From NCBI RefSeq assembly GCF_026107515.2, contig NZ_JAPCHW010000018.1:1-49431 (forward strand): DNA of 49,431 nt, written 5' to 3'. This document shows, piece by piece, positions 39,996 through 48,965 of the stretch. The position numbers and the translations under genes are program-made. Position 1 is the stretch's first letter; every line of letters starts with the position of its first letter. The notes beneath the pieces are model-generated. The model had not been told where the DNA came from. It saw only the letters and a list, made by a program, of their open reading frames with translations, and made no database searches. The stretch comes from Glutamicibacter sp. MNS18. Lineage in GTDB: Bacteria > Actinomycetota > Actinomycetes > Actinomycetales > Micrococcaceae.

Positions 39996-41420
39996 CTATG
40001 CCCGGGCCGACTCCGCCACGGGTGATTTGCGACCATCGCTTGCCGCCACGTCGTTCCCGGATGGCGAACCCGAGATTACCTGATCCAGGTCCTGGATGTC
40101 GGAACCCGAGCGGTCCTTCGAAACCAGCAACGCGGTGAACGACATGGCCGAAAACGCCATCCACAGCAAGGAGACCATCCACAAGCTGCCGCCGCCGGCC
40201 ATGACCAGCGCAGTGGCAATCATTGGGGTGAAGCCCGCACCCAACGTCGAGGCCAGCTGGTAGCCGATGGAGGTGCCGGAGTAGCGTACCGAGGTGGGGA
40301 ACAGCTCGCCGGCGAACGCGCCATAGGGGCCGGAGGTGAAACCCTGGACCAGGCTCAGGCCGAGGATGATGGCCAGCAGGAACGCCAAGGTATTGCCCAT
40401 GTCGAGCAGGTGCATGACCGGAAATGCCAATACCATGGCCAGGATATTGCCGAAAATCAGGATGCGGCGACGCCCGATCCGGTCACTGAGGCGGGAGGCA
40501 ATCACCACGAAGAGGATGGTGAACACGCCGCCGATGGCCTTCATGTTCAGGACATCGGTTTGAGCCAAGATGGCTTGCTGCACGGCGAAGGAGATCGCCC
40601 ATGCACCCATGAGGCCCTGGGTCATCTGCCCGGACAGGCCCGAGACAACAGCAACCAGCAGCGGCCTGCGATGGTTCCGGAAAAGTTCGGCCGCTGGCAC
40701 CTTGCGCTTGGTCTTCTCGGCGGCAGCCGACATTTCGTGGAATACCCGCGATTCGCTGACCCTCATCCGGATGAATACGGCAACCATCATCAGTACCGCC
40801 GAGAACACGAACGGAATCCGCCAACCCCAGGCCAGGAACTGATCCGACGGCAGCATCGACATCAGCGACAGGATCAAAGTGCCCAGGATGGTCCCTGCCG
40901 GAGCGCCCATATAGGCGAAAGAGGCAGCGAACCCGCGTGACTGACGTTTGGCGCTTTCGAAGGCCAGTAGCATGGCGCCGCCCCATTCACCGCCCACTGC
41001 CAGGCCTTGGAAGATGCGCAAAGAGACCAGCAACACTGGCGCCCAGATGCCGATCTGTTCGGTGACCGGCAATAAACCCATCAACGTGGAGGCGATACCC
41101 ATCATGAGTACCGTGGTGAGCAGGATGGTTTTCCGACCGAACTTGTCGCCCAGATTGCCAAAGATCAGTCCACCCAATGGGCGGGCAATATACCCCACGG
41201 CCAGCGTGCCAAAGGAAACGAAGATCGCCAGTCCCGGATCGAGGTCGGCAAAGAAGACCTTGTTGAACACGATCCCTGCCGCAGTGGCGTAGAGGATGAA
41301 GTCATAGTATTCCACGGCAGTGCCCATGAAACTTGAGAAGAGGATGCGTCGCATCTCCTTCGGGGAAGCATGGTAGGCCTTTCCGGCGGCCTGGGGATCT
41401 GTGGGCGGTTGGTTCGTCAT
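39996..41420 (-). CDS. MFS transporter, metabolite:H+ symporter type
   Basis: A 474-residue membrane protein with twelve helices. The N-terminal MRRILFSSFMGTAVEYYDFILYATAAGIVFNKVFF and LGGLIFGNLGDKFGRKTILLTTVLMMG are the MHS (shikimate/proline/benzoate-type) signatures, and RLSDRIGRRRILIFG is the second-half loop. It should import an organic acid or osmolyte with protons. The metallo-hydrolase gene lies 33 bp upstream on the same strand and a LysR regulator is divergent from that, so the pair is probably induced by the transported compound. The substrate is unknown. Confidence 0.92.
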   Translation of the reverse strand: MTNQPPTDPQAAGKAYHASPKEMRRILFSSFMGTAVEYYDFILYATAAGIVFNKVFFADLDPGLAIFVSFGTLAVGYIARPLGGLIFGNLGDKFGRKTILLTTVLMMGIASTLMGLLPVTEQIGIWAPVLLVSLRIFQGLAVGGEWGGAMLLAFESAKRQSRGFAASFAYMGAPAGTILGTLILSLMSMLPSDQFLAWGWRIPFVFSAVLMMVAVFIRMRVSESRVFHEMSAAAEKTKRKVPAAELFRNHRRPLLVAVVSGLSGQMTQGLMGAWAISFAVQQAILAQTDVLNMKAIGGVFTILFVVIASRLSDRIGRRRILIFGNILAMVLAFPVMHLLDMGNTLAFLLAIILGLSLVQGFTSGPYGAFAGELFPTSVRYSGTSIGYQLASTLGAGFTPMIATALVMAGGGSLWMVSLLWMAFSAMSFTALLVSKDRSGSDIQDLDQVISGSPSGNDVAASDGRKSPVAESARA

Positions 41421-41453
41421 GGTGGGTCCTTGAGGCGATGGAGGGCGGGTGGT

Positions 41454-42518
41454 TCAGGCGTTGACCGGCTGCTGGTCGACGGACTGTAGCCCGTCACCCG
41501 TTGCGATCGTTCCGAAGGGGATGATGTCCAAGTCGTCTGGAACAGACAGCCTGCCGGTGAAACTACGGCGGGCTTGCAGCCAGGCTTCAGGGGGCGAATA
41601 CGTGGGAACAAGGTGGTGCAGGGCAAGGTGTCGGACACCTGCCTGGGTGGCTATGGTTCCAGCCTGGATGGCGGTGGTGTGCGCTCGTCGATGGTGGTCC
41701 ATCGTGGCCTGCAGCATCGTGGCATCTGAATACTGGGCTGCCAGGATGTCCAGGTTAATCGCCTCGTGGAGCAGCAGGTCCGTCTCGCGGGCCAAACGGA
41801 TCAAGTTGTCGCAGGGAGCCGTATCTCCCGAAATGGTCACCGAGCCCTGGGCAGTGTCGAAACGGAACGCGAAGGCCGGTGCGGTGGGGTGATGGGATAC
41901 CAGGACGGCGCTGACGCTGACCAGATCGTCCTGGAAGACGACGATCGGTTCCATGTCCGGGCAGACATTGGAATCGGGATCGAATCCGAGAGCCGCCGGG
42001 ATCTCGATCTCCATTGGCGCGAACTGGTCGGCTGGCGACTTGGCCAATGAATCGAAAATCCGGTCATTGCAGTCGGTTGCGTACGCTCCGAGAATACCGT
42101 TGACCAGCCCGGAGACCCCGGGCGTGGGACTATGCGGGGCGATCGGCTGCGGAACGCTGGTGGCTCGCGGGGACAGCGGAGGTAGCTTGCCGCGGTCGCC
42201 CGGCCCGACGATAGGGATGACACCACGCGGTGAGTCCTTCAATTCAAAGGCGCCGAACAGTAGCATCGAGGGCAGGTCCACGGTGTGGTCCGAGTGCATG
42301 TGGGTTATGAATACGCCAGCGAGATCAGCCATTTTCAGGCCCGCTGCATTCGCTTGACGCCCGGCGCCCTGGCCGCAGTCGACCAGATACCAGCGATCGC
42401 CAACGACGACTGCCGTGGAAATCCCGAAGCGTGGCTCGCCTTCTTGGTTCTTCCACCAGCGAGGTCCGCCAGCAGTGCCCAGGGTGATGACGTGGGGTAC
42501 CTGTGCTTCATCGTGCAT
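41454..42518 (-). CDS. MBL-fold metallo-hydrolase (RNase Z/arylsulfatase-like)
   Basis: A protein of 354 residues. Metal ligands are seen in FITHMHSDHTVDLP (HxHxDH), SGDTAPCDNLIRLA and HEAIN, and a late His in LALHHLVPTY. These are the pattern of the RNase Z/phosphodiesterase branch, in which several environmental hydrolases act on esters rather than tRNA. ATG at 42518 has AAGG 9 nt upstream. Divergent from the LysR gene across 105 bp and followed by the MHS transporter, suggesting uptake and hydrolysis of one compound. Confidence 0.87.
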   Translation of the reverse strand: MHDEAQVPHVITLGTAGGPRWWKNQEGEPRFGISTAVVVGDRWYLVDCGQGAGRQANAAGLKMADLAGVFITHMHSDHTVDLPSMLLFGAFELKDSPRGVIPIVGPGDRGKLPPLSPRATSVPQPIAPHSPTPGVSGLVNGILGAYATDCNDRIFDSLAKSPADQFAPMEIEIPAALGFDPDSNVCPDMEPIVVFQDDLVSVSAVLVSHHPTAPAFAFRFDTAQGSVTISGDTAPCDNLIRLARETDLLLHEAINLDILAAQYSDATMLQATMDHHRRAHTTAIQAGTIATQAGVRHLALHHLVPTYSPPEAWLQARRSFTGRLSVPDDLDIIPFGTIATGDGLQSVDQQPVNA

Positions 42519-42623
42519 TGTATTCAACCTTCATTGACGGGTCAGGGGATCTGTAATCTATGATGGTGTTCCCTGTCACATTTGACTAGCTAAGGTTCCT
42601 GTAGGGACCCATTAGGGAAAATA

Positions 42624-43520
42624 ATGACTGAGATCTCATTACGTCAGTTGGAGTACTTCGCCGCAGTCGCCGAGACCCAGTCGGTGACCGAGGCGGCTCG
42701 GATATGCCATGTCAGCCAAGGAGCGGTGAGCTTGGCATTAGGGCAGCTGGAAAAGGCCGTCGGGGCCAGCCTGGTGATACGGCGCCCGGGGAGAGGGGTC
42801 AGCCTGACAGCGGAGGGCAAGGTGATGGCCGCACGGGCAAGGCTGATCACGGAACAGGTTGTGGGATTGCGAGCCGCCGTGTCCGAAGTCCACAACGAAT
42901 TGGCAGGACGCCTGGTCATCGGGGTATTCACTACCGTGGCGGTCCATGTCATCCCGCACCTGGCGGATTGGTTCGAGAAGCGGCATCCTCGTGTGGAATT
43001 GAGCTTCATGGAAGGCAGCGGGCCGCAGTTGCAAGCGGCATTATTCAGTGGGCAAAGCCAATTGTCAGTCGGTTACGAGGCGCAATTTGATGATGAGAAC
43101 TCCGTTGAGGTGCTCCATGAGTTCCACCGCCAGGTAATGGTCAGCCCGGAACATCCTTTGGCTGAGCTGGAGACCGTGAGCTTCAAGCAGCTTGCGCCCT
43201 ACCCTGCGGCATTGCTTAACCTGGAACCAGCATTGCGTCATACCCTGGCGGAATTTCACCGGTATGGCGTGGATCCAATCGTCAAATGGCTTTTCGGCAA
43301 TGTTCCGTCAATCCACTCGGTGGTGGGCCGGGGGTTGGCCTATTCATTGCTGATGCAACCAACGGAAGTCAGCCCAGAGGGTCGGGCCCTGGTGCTCCGG
43401 CCGTTGAGCGACCCCACGGTACCCAATTCCCTGGTGGCGGCGACACCTCGCGGAGTGGGCCGCAGCGCCGTGGTTGATGAAGCCGTCACGGCGCTGAAGG
43501 CCCAATGGAAGGAATGCTGA
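42624..43520 (+). CDS. LysR-family transcriptional regulator
   Basis: A 298-residue regulator. The DNA-binding domain is ISLRQLEYFAAVAETQSVTEAARICHVSQGAVSLALGQLEKAVG; the rest is the two-lobed inducer-binding domain (RLVIGVFTTVAVHVIPHLADW onward). It is divergent from the hydrolase-transporter pair and, as is usual for LysR proteins, most likely activates that pair when its small-molecule inducer binds. The operator should be in 42519-42623, which I could not resolve further. Confidence 0.93.
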   Translation: MTEISLRQLEYFAAVAETQSVTEAARICHVSQGAVSLALGQLEKAVGASLVIRRPGRGVSLTAEGKVMAARARLITEQVVGLRAAVSEVHNELAGRLVIGVFTTVAVHVIPHLADWFEKRHPRVELSFMEGSGPQLQAALFSGQSQLSVGYEAQFDDENSVEVLHEFHRQVMVSPEHPLAELETVSFKQLAPYPAALLNLEPALRHTLAEFHRYGVDPIVKWLFGNVPSIHSVVGRGLAYSLLMQPTEVSPEGRALVLRPLSDPTVPNSLVAATPRGVGRSAVVDEAVTALKAQWKEC

Positions 43521-43546
43521 GCGCATCCTGGCAGGGGAGTGGGCGA

Positions 43547-43879
43547 CTAGCCTTTGGGCAGGATCTGGATATGGTGCGGCGCAACGGCCACCAGATCGGG
43601 CCCGTATTCCTTGTGCTTGGCGACAAAGGCCTTGATGTAAGGGCAGACCGGGACGATCCCGAGCCCTGCGGACACCGTGTCGTCCAGGGCGAAGGCCGCC
43701 AATTTGCCAGCCAGGCCCTGGCCGCCGTACTCCTCGTCGACCACGGTGTGGAAGAAGATCCGTTCCACGCCGTCCTGGCCTTGGTAGTCGCGGTAGTGTG
43801 CCCTGCCGATGTGCTTGCCGTTGTCATCCAGGACGTAGCGCTGTTGCTCGGGAAGTGCCCGGGGTTGGATCTGGCTCAT
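43547..43879 (-). CDS. GNAT-like N-acetyltransferase (YjdJ type)
   Basis: A small protein of 110 residues, the short GNAT form (PF14542). YGGQGLAGKLAAFALDD is the acetyl-CoA loop and IVPVCPYIKAFVAKHKEYGPDL the typical end segment, with FFHTVVDEEY before the loop. GAGGAG lies about 6 nt before the ATG at 43879. It starts 25 bp after the pirin gene in the same direction and is probably the last gene of that operon. Substrate unknown. Confidence 0.9.
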   Translation of the reverse strand: MSQIQPRALPEQQRYVLDDNGKHIGRAHYRDYQGQDGVERIFFHTVVDEEYGGQGLAGKLAAFALDDTVSAGLGIVPVCPYIKAFVAKHKEYGPDLVAVAPHHIQILPKG

Positions 43880-43904
43880 GGTGCTCCTCATCGGGGGTGG
43901 GTTA

Positions 43905-44909
43905 CTAGTCCGGCGGGTTCTGCCGCGGGCGCAGTCTGACAGTGGGAAGGGCCGGGGCGGGCAGCGCCGCGGGGGTGTCCGGCGGGAAGGGGCCGAAACG
44001 GTCCTCGGAGGCGTCCCCTGGTTCGGCGCCGATCTCGGCCTGGTACTGCTGGCGGAAGGCCACGACCTCCTCGTGGTTACGTCCCACGAAGTTCCACCAC
44101 ATCAGGATTTCCTCGTTCAGCGGTTCACCGCCGATGACCAGCACGCGTACCGGATCGTTGCCTGCGGTGATCCTCAGTTCGGTGTGCCCGCGGCTGACGA
44201 AACCCAGATCCCGGTGTCCCAGCTGACGCCCGTTCAGGATGGGGGATCCGGAATCGACCATGACCCCGTGCTCGTGCCCGGCCGGAACACGCAGGACCAC
44301 TTCGGCCTGGGCCTGCAGGACCAATTCGGCCCCGGTGATCTCGGTATGGGTTCGTACCGGCGAGGTGGAACTGCGACCAGCGATGCCCAGGGTGCCGAGG
44401 AAGACCGCGAGGGCCCACCCGTCGCCGGTCAACGGCTCGGGACGGTAGTTCTCGAAGATCGGGGCCATATTGCGGGCATGATCGGGCAAGGCGATCCACA
44501 GCTGGGCACCATGCAGGATGGTGGTGTCCTTGGTGGAAAACTCCGAATGGGTGATCCCGTAGCCAGCTGTCATCAGGTTTACCTCCCCGGGCAGCACGGT
44601 CGCCTCGAATCCTGCCGAGTCGAGATGATCGATGGCTCCGGTGAAAAGCCAGGAAACCGTTTGCAGTCCGGTATGGGGATGCCGCGGAACCTGCATACCC
44701 GGAGCACTGGTGACGTCGTCGGGGCCGTAATGATCCAGGAAGCACCAGGCGCCGATCAGGCTGCGCTGCTTCTGCGGAAGGGTGCGGTATACGGTCATGG
44801 CCCGGGTGCCGCCCAGCGGAACCGGGCGGGGTTCCAGCACCTCGACGGCCTCCATGGCTTCACAGTTCGCGCAGTCGATTTCTGCCGGTGCCTGCTCCAG
44901 GTTGCTCAT
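43905..44909 (-). CDS. Pirin-family protein
   Basis: A 334-residue bicupin protein. The N-terminal cupin has the metal ligands in VPRHPHTGLQTVSWLFTG and LMTAGYGITHSE; the C-terminal half contains EVVLRVPAGHEHGVMV and the family sequence VGRNHEEVVAFRQQYQ. Some bacterial pirins act as quercetinases and others bind regulators. It begins 9 bp after the transporter stop, so it is translated from the same message. Confidence 0.92.
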   Translation of the reverse strand: MSNLEQAPAEIDCANCEAMEAVEVLEPRPVPLGGTRAMTVYRTLPQKQRSLIGAWCFLDHYGPDDVTSAPGMQVPRHPHTGLQTVSWLFTGAIDHLDSAGFEATVLPGEVNLMTAGYGITHSEFSTKDTTILHGAQLWIALPDHARNMAPIFENYRPEPLTGDGWALAVFLGTLGIAGRSSTSPVRTHTEITGAELVLQAQAEVVLRVPAGHEHGVMVDSGSPILNGRQLGHRDLGFVSRGHTELRITAGNDPVRVLVIGGEPLNEEILMWWNFVGRNHEEVVAFRQQYQAEIGAEPGDASEDRFGPFPPDTPAALPAPALPTVRLRPRQNPPD

Positions 44910-44918
44910 GCCCCAAGT

Positions 44919-45950
44919 TTAGGATTTCCGGAGCAGCATTCCTAGCCACAGGAGCACCACACCCACCCAGGCGGCGACGGCAACCCAGATGAACCCCTGG
45001 CCGAACTGTTGAAGTACAGCGAAATCCGTTTCCCGACCCAGGAACTGGCAACAGCTGGCCAGCATGCCCAAGGGGAAGACAATTGCCCACAATCCTGTTT
45101 CGTAGCGCAGGGGAAGCCGGTGAACCACATGGCGCCAGTAGCCGAAGATCACCAACAGCGGAATGAACCACACGCCAACCGACAACAAGGCGAAACAGGT
45201 GAAGGCGATCATGGGATGCAACCAGGGTTCCAGAACCCCCTCATTGGCCAGGAACAGCAACTGCGAGCCGGTCATCACGGTAATGGCGGTGGCGCCCATG
45301 AAAATCCAGTATGTCGGAGACAAGGTCTCGGGGTGGTTGGGGTAGCGCAGCATCCGGACCGTGACCAGCGTGGCAATCATCAGGTACAACATGCACCCCA
45401 GCAGCCAGATGGCCAAGGCCGCGATGTTCCCCAGGCTGAAGATCCCGGGGTGGAAGGCAAAGGTGCCGGCCACGGCCTGGGTGGCGACCACCCAGAGGAA
45501 CCAGGTGCCGTGCGCGTGGGCGATTGAGGGTTCTGGCCGCTCGATCAGTACCAGCAGGGCGGGAATCACATAGCACAGGCCCACCCAGAGCACACCACCG
45601 GCGCTTGCCACGGCCAGGGACGTGCGGGTGTAGCCCAAGGTACCCAGATCCAGGGAAACGACGGTCGCGGCGGCCACGACCGTGAAGAAGCCGAAGGACG
45701 CCGAAGGATTCAACAGGTCGTTGACCACCGCAGTGCGGTACCGGATGAGCCGGTATCCCAGGACCGCCGTGAGAACGACCAGCAGTGCCACGGCAGTCCA
45801 GGAGAAGAACTGTCCGATAAGCCGGTGCCCGGCCAACCCCAATCCGTAGCCCACGATCCCTGTGGCCATGACCGAGGAGAACGCGGACGGTGGGAGTTTG
45901 GCCACCCATCGTGAAAAGGTATGCGTGTTGGAGGTGGATATGGCGTTCAC
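44919..45950 (-). CDS. TDT/SLAC1-family membrane transporter
   Basis: A 343-residue protein with ten hydrophobic helices. The first, LPPSAFSSVMATGIVGYGLGLAGH, is the signature of the tellurite-resistance/dicarboxylate transporter family (PF03595), related to SLAC1 anion channels. The bacterial members export sulfite or carry C4-dicarboxylates or are linked to tellurite. GTG at 45950 follows GGGAG. First gene of a TDT-pirin-GNAT unit. Confidence 0.87.
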   Translation of the reverse strand: MNAISTSNTHTFSRWVAKLPPSAFSSVMATGIVGYGLGLAGHRLIGQFFSWTAVALLVVLTAVLGYRLIRYRTAVVNDLLNPSASFGFFTVVAAATVVSLDLGTLGYTRTSLAVASAGGVLWVGLCYVIPALLVLIERPEPSIAHAHGTWFLWVVATQAVAGTFAFHPGIFSLGNIAALAIWLLGCMLYLMIATLVTVRMLRYPNHPETLSPTYWIFMGATAITVMTGSQLLFLANEGVLEPWLHPMIAFTCFALLSVGVWFIPLLVIFGYWRHVVHRLPLRYETGLWAIVFPLGMLASCCQFLGRETDFAVLQQFGQGFIWVAVAAWVGVVLLWLGMLLRKS

Positions 45951-46084
45951 GGATCTCCCAAGTCTCTGGTTGCCAAGGACCCCTGGTGTGCAGCGGGATA
46001 TCTTCCAAGGTACTGCACCGCCGGGAACCGGAGGGTCGGCCTACACTGGAGTTAGGGTCCGAGTGGACTCGTGAGGGATTGTGG

Positions 46085-46336
46085 ATGGCCATGATGGATG
46101 ACAGCCCGCTGCCGATTGTCCATGACACCACGGGGTTGAGTGCGGGGTACCGGCTCCGGTGGTGGATCCGGTACTGTGCGCTCATGGTCTTCGGGCCAGC
46201 CGATCGCGTGCTGGAGGCCAGCCCACGCGAGCGCATGAAGTGGGAACGGGCGGTGAAGGTGCTCAATGCGCATTACGCGCGGGGGACCCTGCCTGACGGC
46301 GAAACCGTGGAAACGGTACGCAGGATGTCACCGTAG
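46085..46336 (+). CDS. Small conserved-looking protein, paralogue A
   Basis: An 83-residue protein that strongly resembles the protein at 46938-47183: both read SPLPI.. DTTGLS.GYR, then a hydrophobic ALM.FGPA.R, then SPRER.KWERA.KVL.AH. I know no family for them. ATG at 46085 has GAGGG 7 nt upstream, and the same GAGGGA element precedes the paralogue. The similarity extends into the upstream DNA (46041-46058 and 46886-46903). Possible role is unknown; a short amphipathic or membrane-associated segment is present in the middle. Confidence 0.75.
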   Translation: MAMMDDSPLPIVHDTTGLSAGYRLRWWIRYCALMVFGPADRVLEASPRERMKWERAVKVLNAHYARGTLPDGETVETVRRMSP

Positions 46337-46401
46337 GGCTCCTGCTGGCTTGGTTTGTTGGAGCGCTTTGGGAATGAGCGAGTCGTGGAAGGTGGAAGTT
46401 G

Positions 46402-46851
46402 ATGGAGCTGGACCCGGATGAGCTGCTCAAGCTGGAAAGCCAGGTGTGTTTCGGTGTGGCGGTGGCCTCCCGATCGGTGATTTCGGCCTATCGTCCGGTG
46501 TTGGAACCCCTGGGCCTGACCCATCCGCAGTACCTGGTCATGCTGGCGCTGTGGGAACAAGCTCCGATTGGTGCCCGTGAACTGAGTTCGCTGCTGCATC
46601 TGGATCCGGGAACGTTGAGCCCCTTGGTCAAGCGGCTGGAATCCCATGGACTGGTGGCCCGTCGACGGAACCCGGCTGATGAGCGGGCCATCTTGATCGA
46701 ACTGACCGAGACCGGGATGGCCCTGCGGGAACGCGCCTTGGGGGTGCCTCTGGAAATGATGCGTCGACTACAGCTGGACGAGCAGGATGTGCGTGATATC
46801 CAGCGCCTCATGGACAAGCTGATCCAGGCGGCAAGCGACGCTGGAGACTAG
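46402..46851 (+). CDS. OhrR-like MarR-family regulator
   Basis: A 149-residue repressor. The N-terminus LLKLESQVCFGVAVASRSVI matches OhrR, with a redox-sensing Cys at residue 16. The winged helix is LTHPQYLVMLALWEQAPIGARELSSLLHLDPGTLSPLVKRLESHGLVARRRNPADERAI. Such proteins release DNA after oxidation by organic peroxides. The usual partner, the peroxidase Ohr, is not nearby; instead two paralogous small proteins flank it. ATG at 46402 is preferred over TTG 46399. Confidence 0.9.
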   Translation: MELDPDELLKLESQVCFGVAVASRSVISAYRPVLEPLGLTHPQYLVMLALWEQAPIGARELSSLLHLDPGTLSPLVKRLESHGLVARRRNPADERAILIELTETGMALRERALGVPLEMMRRLQLDEQDVRDIQRLMDKLIQAASDAGD

Positions 46852-46937
46852 TCTCACGTATTTAGTTTGTGCACCAATAGTTGGCGTACCATTGAGGTAG
46901 GGCTTCACGAGATCAGGTCACGAACTGCGAGGGAATC

Positions 46938-47183
46938 ATGAACGAATCACCGCTGCCAATCATTGCCGACACTACCGGCCTGAGCCGCGGGTACCGGTTC
47001 CTGTGGCGTATGAAGTTCACCGCCCTGATGATCTTCGGGCCTGCCGAACGCACTATCCACTCCAGCCCGCGTGAACGGCTCAAATGGGAACGGGCCATGA
47101 AGGTCCTACGCGCCCACGAGGCTTCCGGGACCCGGGCCGATGAGCAGACGGTGCAAACCGCTGCGCGGATGGAGTCGCGCTAG
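46938..47183 (+). CDS. Small conserved-looking protein, paralogue B
   Basis: An 81-residue protein beginning MNESPLPIIADTTGLSRGYR, with a hydrophobic MKFTALMIFGPAERTI and a C-terminal SPRERLKWERAMKVLRAHEA. Its close relative lies at 46085-46336, on the other side of the OhrR-like gene. GCGAGGGAATC precedes the ATG, the same ribosome-site context as the paralogue. Conservation of two diverged copies shows that the protein is real. Function unknown; control by the neighbouring regulator is possible. Confidence 0.78.
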   Translation: MNESPLPIIADTTGLSRGYRFLWRMKFTALMIFGPAERTIHSSPRERLKWERAMKVLRAHEASGTRADEQTVQTAARMESR

Positions 47184-47231
47184 GGGCGCCCGAATCGACC
47201 CTCCCCAGGGGTTCACGGTAACCTTCATGTC

Positions 47232-47684
47232 ATGGAAGATATGACCGAGCTGGTACTCACCCGCCAATTCTCCGCCCCGCGAACGGCTGTTTGGGCAGCC
47301 TTCAGCGAACCGGAGATCATCGCCCAATGGTGGGGGCCGGCAGGGTGGGGTATCCAGGAATCCTCGGTTGTGCTCGAACCCAGGGTTGGCGGGCGTCACG
47401 AGCTGGTGATGTTCCAGCATAAGGATCCCGCACAGCAGGTCCCGCTGAAGGCCGTGGTTACCGAGTTCGACGAGTACAAGTGCTTCGCCAGCGCCGATGG
47501 CCCGCACGAGATGACCCTGGACCTGGTGATCCAGACCCGGATCGATTTCAATGAGTTCGCCGGCCGGACCATAGTCACCTTGACGCAGGGGCCGCTCCCC
47601 TTCGAGGTGCTGCCCACCAGCCAGAGGGCCTGGAATTCGGCACTCGATAAGCTCGAAGCCCTCCTGGGGGAGTTTTTCAGCTAG
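47232..47684 (+). CDS. SRPBCC/AHSA1-domain protein
   Basis: A 150-residue single-domain START-like protein. It begins TELVLTRQFSAPRTAVWAAFSEPEIIAQWWGPAGW, which is the AHSA1 signature, and ends RAWNSALDKLEALLGEF. These proteins bind hydrophobic ligands; a general function is not known. It follows paralogue B by 48 bp in the same direction. Confidence 0.9.
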   Translation: MEDMTELVLTRQFSAPRTAVWAAFSEPEIIAQWWGPAGWGIQESSVVLEPRVGGRHELVMFQHKDPAQQVPLKAVVTEFDEYKCFASADGPHEMTLDLVIQTRIDFNEFAGRTIVTLTQGPLPFEVLPTSQRAWNSALDKLEALLGEFFS

Positions 47685-47709
47685 ATGGGGGGCCCACCGG
47701 CGGTTCCGG

Positions 47710-48114
47710 CTAGACCGGCTTGGACACCAGGTAGCTGCGCACTGCGCTGATCCTGGCCGACTTCGCCGTCGATGCGAAGGTGATGATGTAGCTGAAGGCC
47801 ACCGAAATATTCTGGATATTGGTCACCCGGCCATCGGTGCTGGCTTCGCGTCCGTGGGTCAGGATGCTGTTGAAACTCAACTCGACGTTGTCCCGTGCGC
47901 CCCTGACCCAATCGAGCACCTCGCTGAGTCCATTGAGCTTCTGGAACCCGACGACATCCCACTGGACATCCTCGCTCAGCCATTGCGACAGGTGGTCCAG
48001 ATCCTTGCCCTGGACGGCGACCACGAAGTCCCTGACGATCTGCGCCCGTGGCGCGTTGCCGCATCCTCCCGGTGGTTCGTGAACCTGCAATGACGTGGGA
48101 ACATCGTGTGGCAT
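47710..48114 (-). CDS. NTF2-like (SnoaL-fold) protein
   Basis: A 134-residue protein of the cone-shaped NTF2-like fold: IVRDFVVAVQGKDLDHLSQWLSEDVQWDVVG at the N-terminus and TDGRVTNIQNISVAFSYIITFAS in the later sheet are typical of uncharacterised SnoaL-like proteins. ATG at 48114 has GGAG 9 nt upstream. Convergent with the SRPBCC gene and 83 bp after the SDR gene stop, same strand as that gene. Confidence 0.8.
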   Translation of the reverse strand: MPHDVPTSLQVHEPPGGCGNAPRAQIVRDFVVAVQGKDLDHLSQWLSEDVQWDVVGFQKLNGLSEVLDWVRGARDNVELSFNSILTHGREASTDGRVTNIQNISVAFSYIITFASTAKSARISAVRSYLVSKPV

Positions 48115-48197
48115 CGGCTCGATCTCCTGACCGGTTGGTGCGAGGCTACCGCCATTCTCGTGATGCGCTCAGACGGTATGGAACTCGAGCATATCGG

Positions 48198-48965
48198 TTA
48201 TCCGCGGCCGGCAAACGGCATGCCGGCCGCCGTGATGGTCAGCTGGTTGACTGAGGCGCTCGCCGGCGTGTTCGCAATGAAGGCCACGGCGGCAGCCGCA
48301 TCCGCCAAGGGGAAGGTAGGCTCCACCCGCCGGGTGCCATCGGCCTGCAGGGCGCCGGAAGAGGTCCCCAGCTGGCTCATGATCTCACTGGCGGTATTGC
48401 CGATGTCTATCTGCGAGGCACTGATCGACCACGGGCGCCCGTCCAGTTCAATGGATCGGGTCAGGCCGGTGATAGCGTGCTTGGTCACCGAGTAGGCTAC
48501 CGAATTCGGGCGGGGAACCTGCGCCGAGATGGACCCGTTGTTGATGATCCGGCCTCCACCATGTTGCTTCATGTGGTTGAAGGCAGCGCGGGCGCAATTG
48601 ATGGCGCCGGTCAGGTTCACGGCACATACCTGATTCCATGCCTCTTCATCCAAATCGCCGACATGGGCAGCGGGCCCAAACATCCCGGCGTTGTTGAACA
48701 GCGTGGTGATCCGGCCGAAGCGTTCGGTGGCGCGTGTGAAGAGTTCGACCACTTGGCCGGGATCTCTGACATCTGTGGGGACCACCAGTGCCCGTGAGTG
48801 ATTCCGCGCCGTTTCCTCCAGGCTCCGTGCCGTACGTCCGGCCAGCACCACATTCCAGTCTTGGGACAGCAGCAAGTGGGCCGTGGCCCGGCCGATCCCC
48901 GAACCGGCGCCGGTGATGATGATTGTGCGTGACGTGTTTTGTGAAGGCTGGTTGGCCGGTTCCAT
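48198..48965 (-). CDS. Short-chain dehydrogenase/reductase
   Basis: A 255-residue NAD(P)-dependent oxidoreductase. The cofactor motif TGAGSGIGRA is at the N-terminus, NNAG in the middle (LFNNAGMFG), and the catalytic set is Ser in NNGSISAQ and YxxxK in VAYSVTKHA. Length is standard. ATG at 48965 is chosen because it gives a normal N-terminus with AAAGG about 12 nt upstream; the longer frame begins 37 residues earlier. Divergent from aceE across about 215 bp. Substrate not deducible. Confidence 0.93.
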   Translation of the reverse strand: MEPANQPSQNTSRTIIITGAGSGIGRATAHLLLSQDWNVVLAGRTARSLEETARNHSRALVVPTDVRDPGQVVELFTRATERFGRITTLFNNAGMFGPAAHVGDLDEEAWNQVCAVNLTGAINCARAAFNHMKQHGGGRIINNGSISAQVPRPNSVAYSVTKHAITGLTRSIELDGRPWSISASQIDIGNTASEIMSQLGTSSGALQADGTRRVEPTFPLADAAAAVAFIANTPASASVNQLTITAAGMPFAGRG

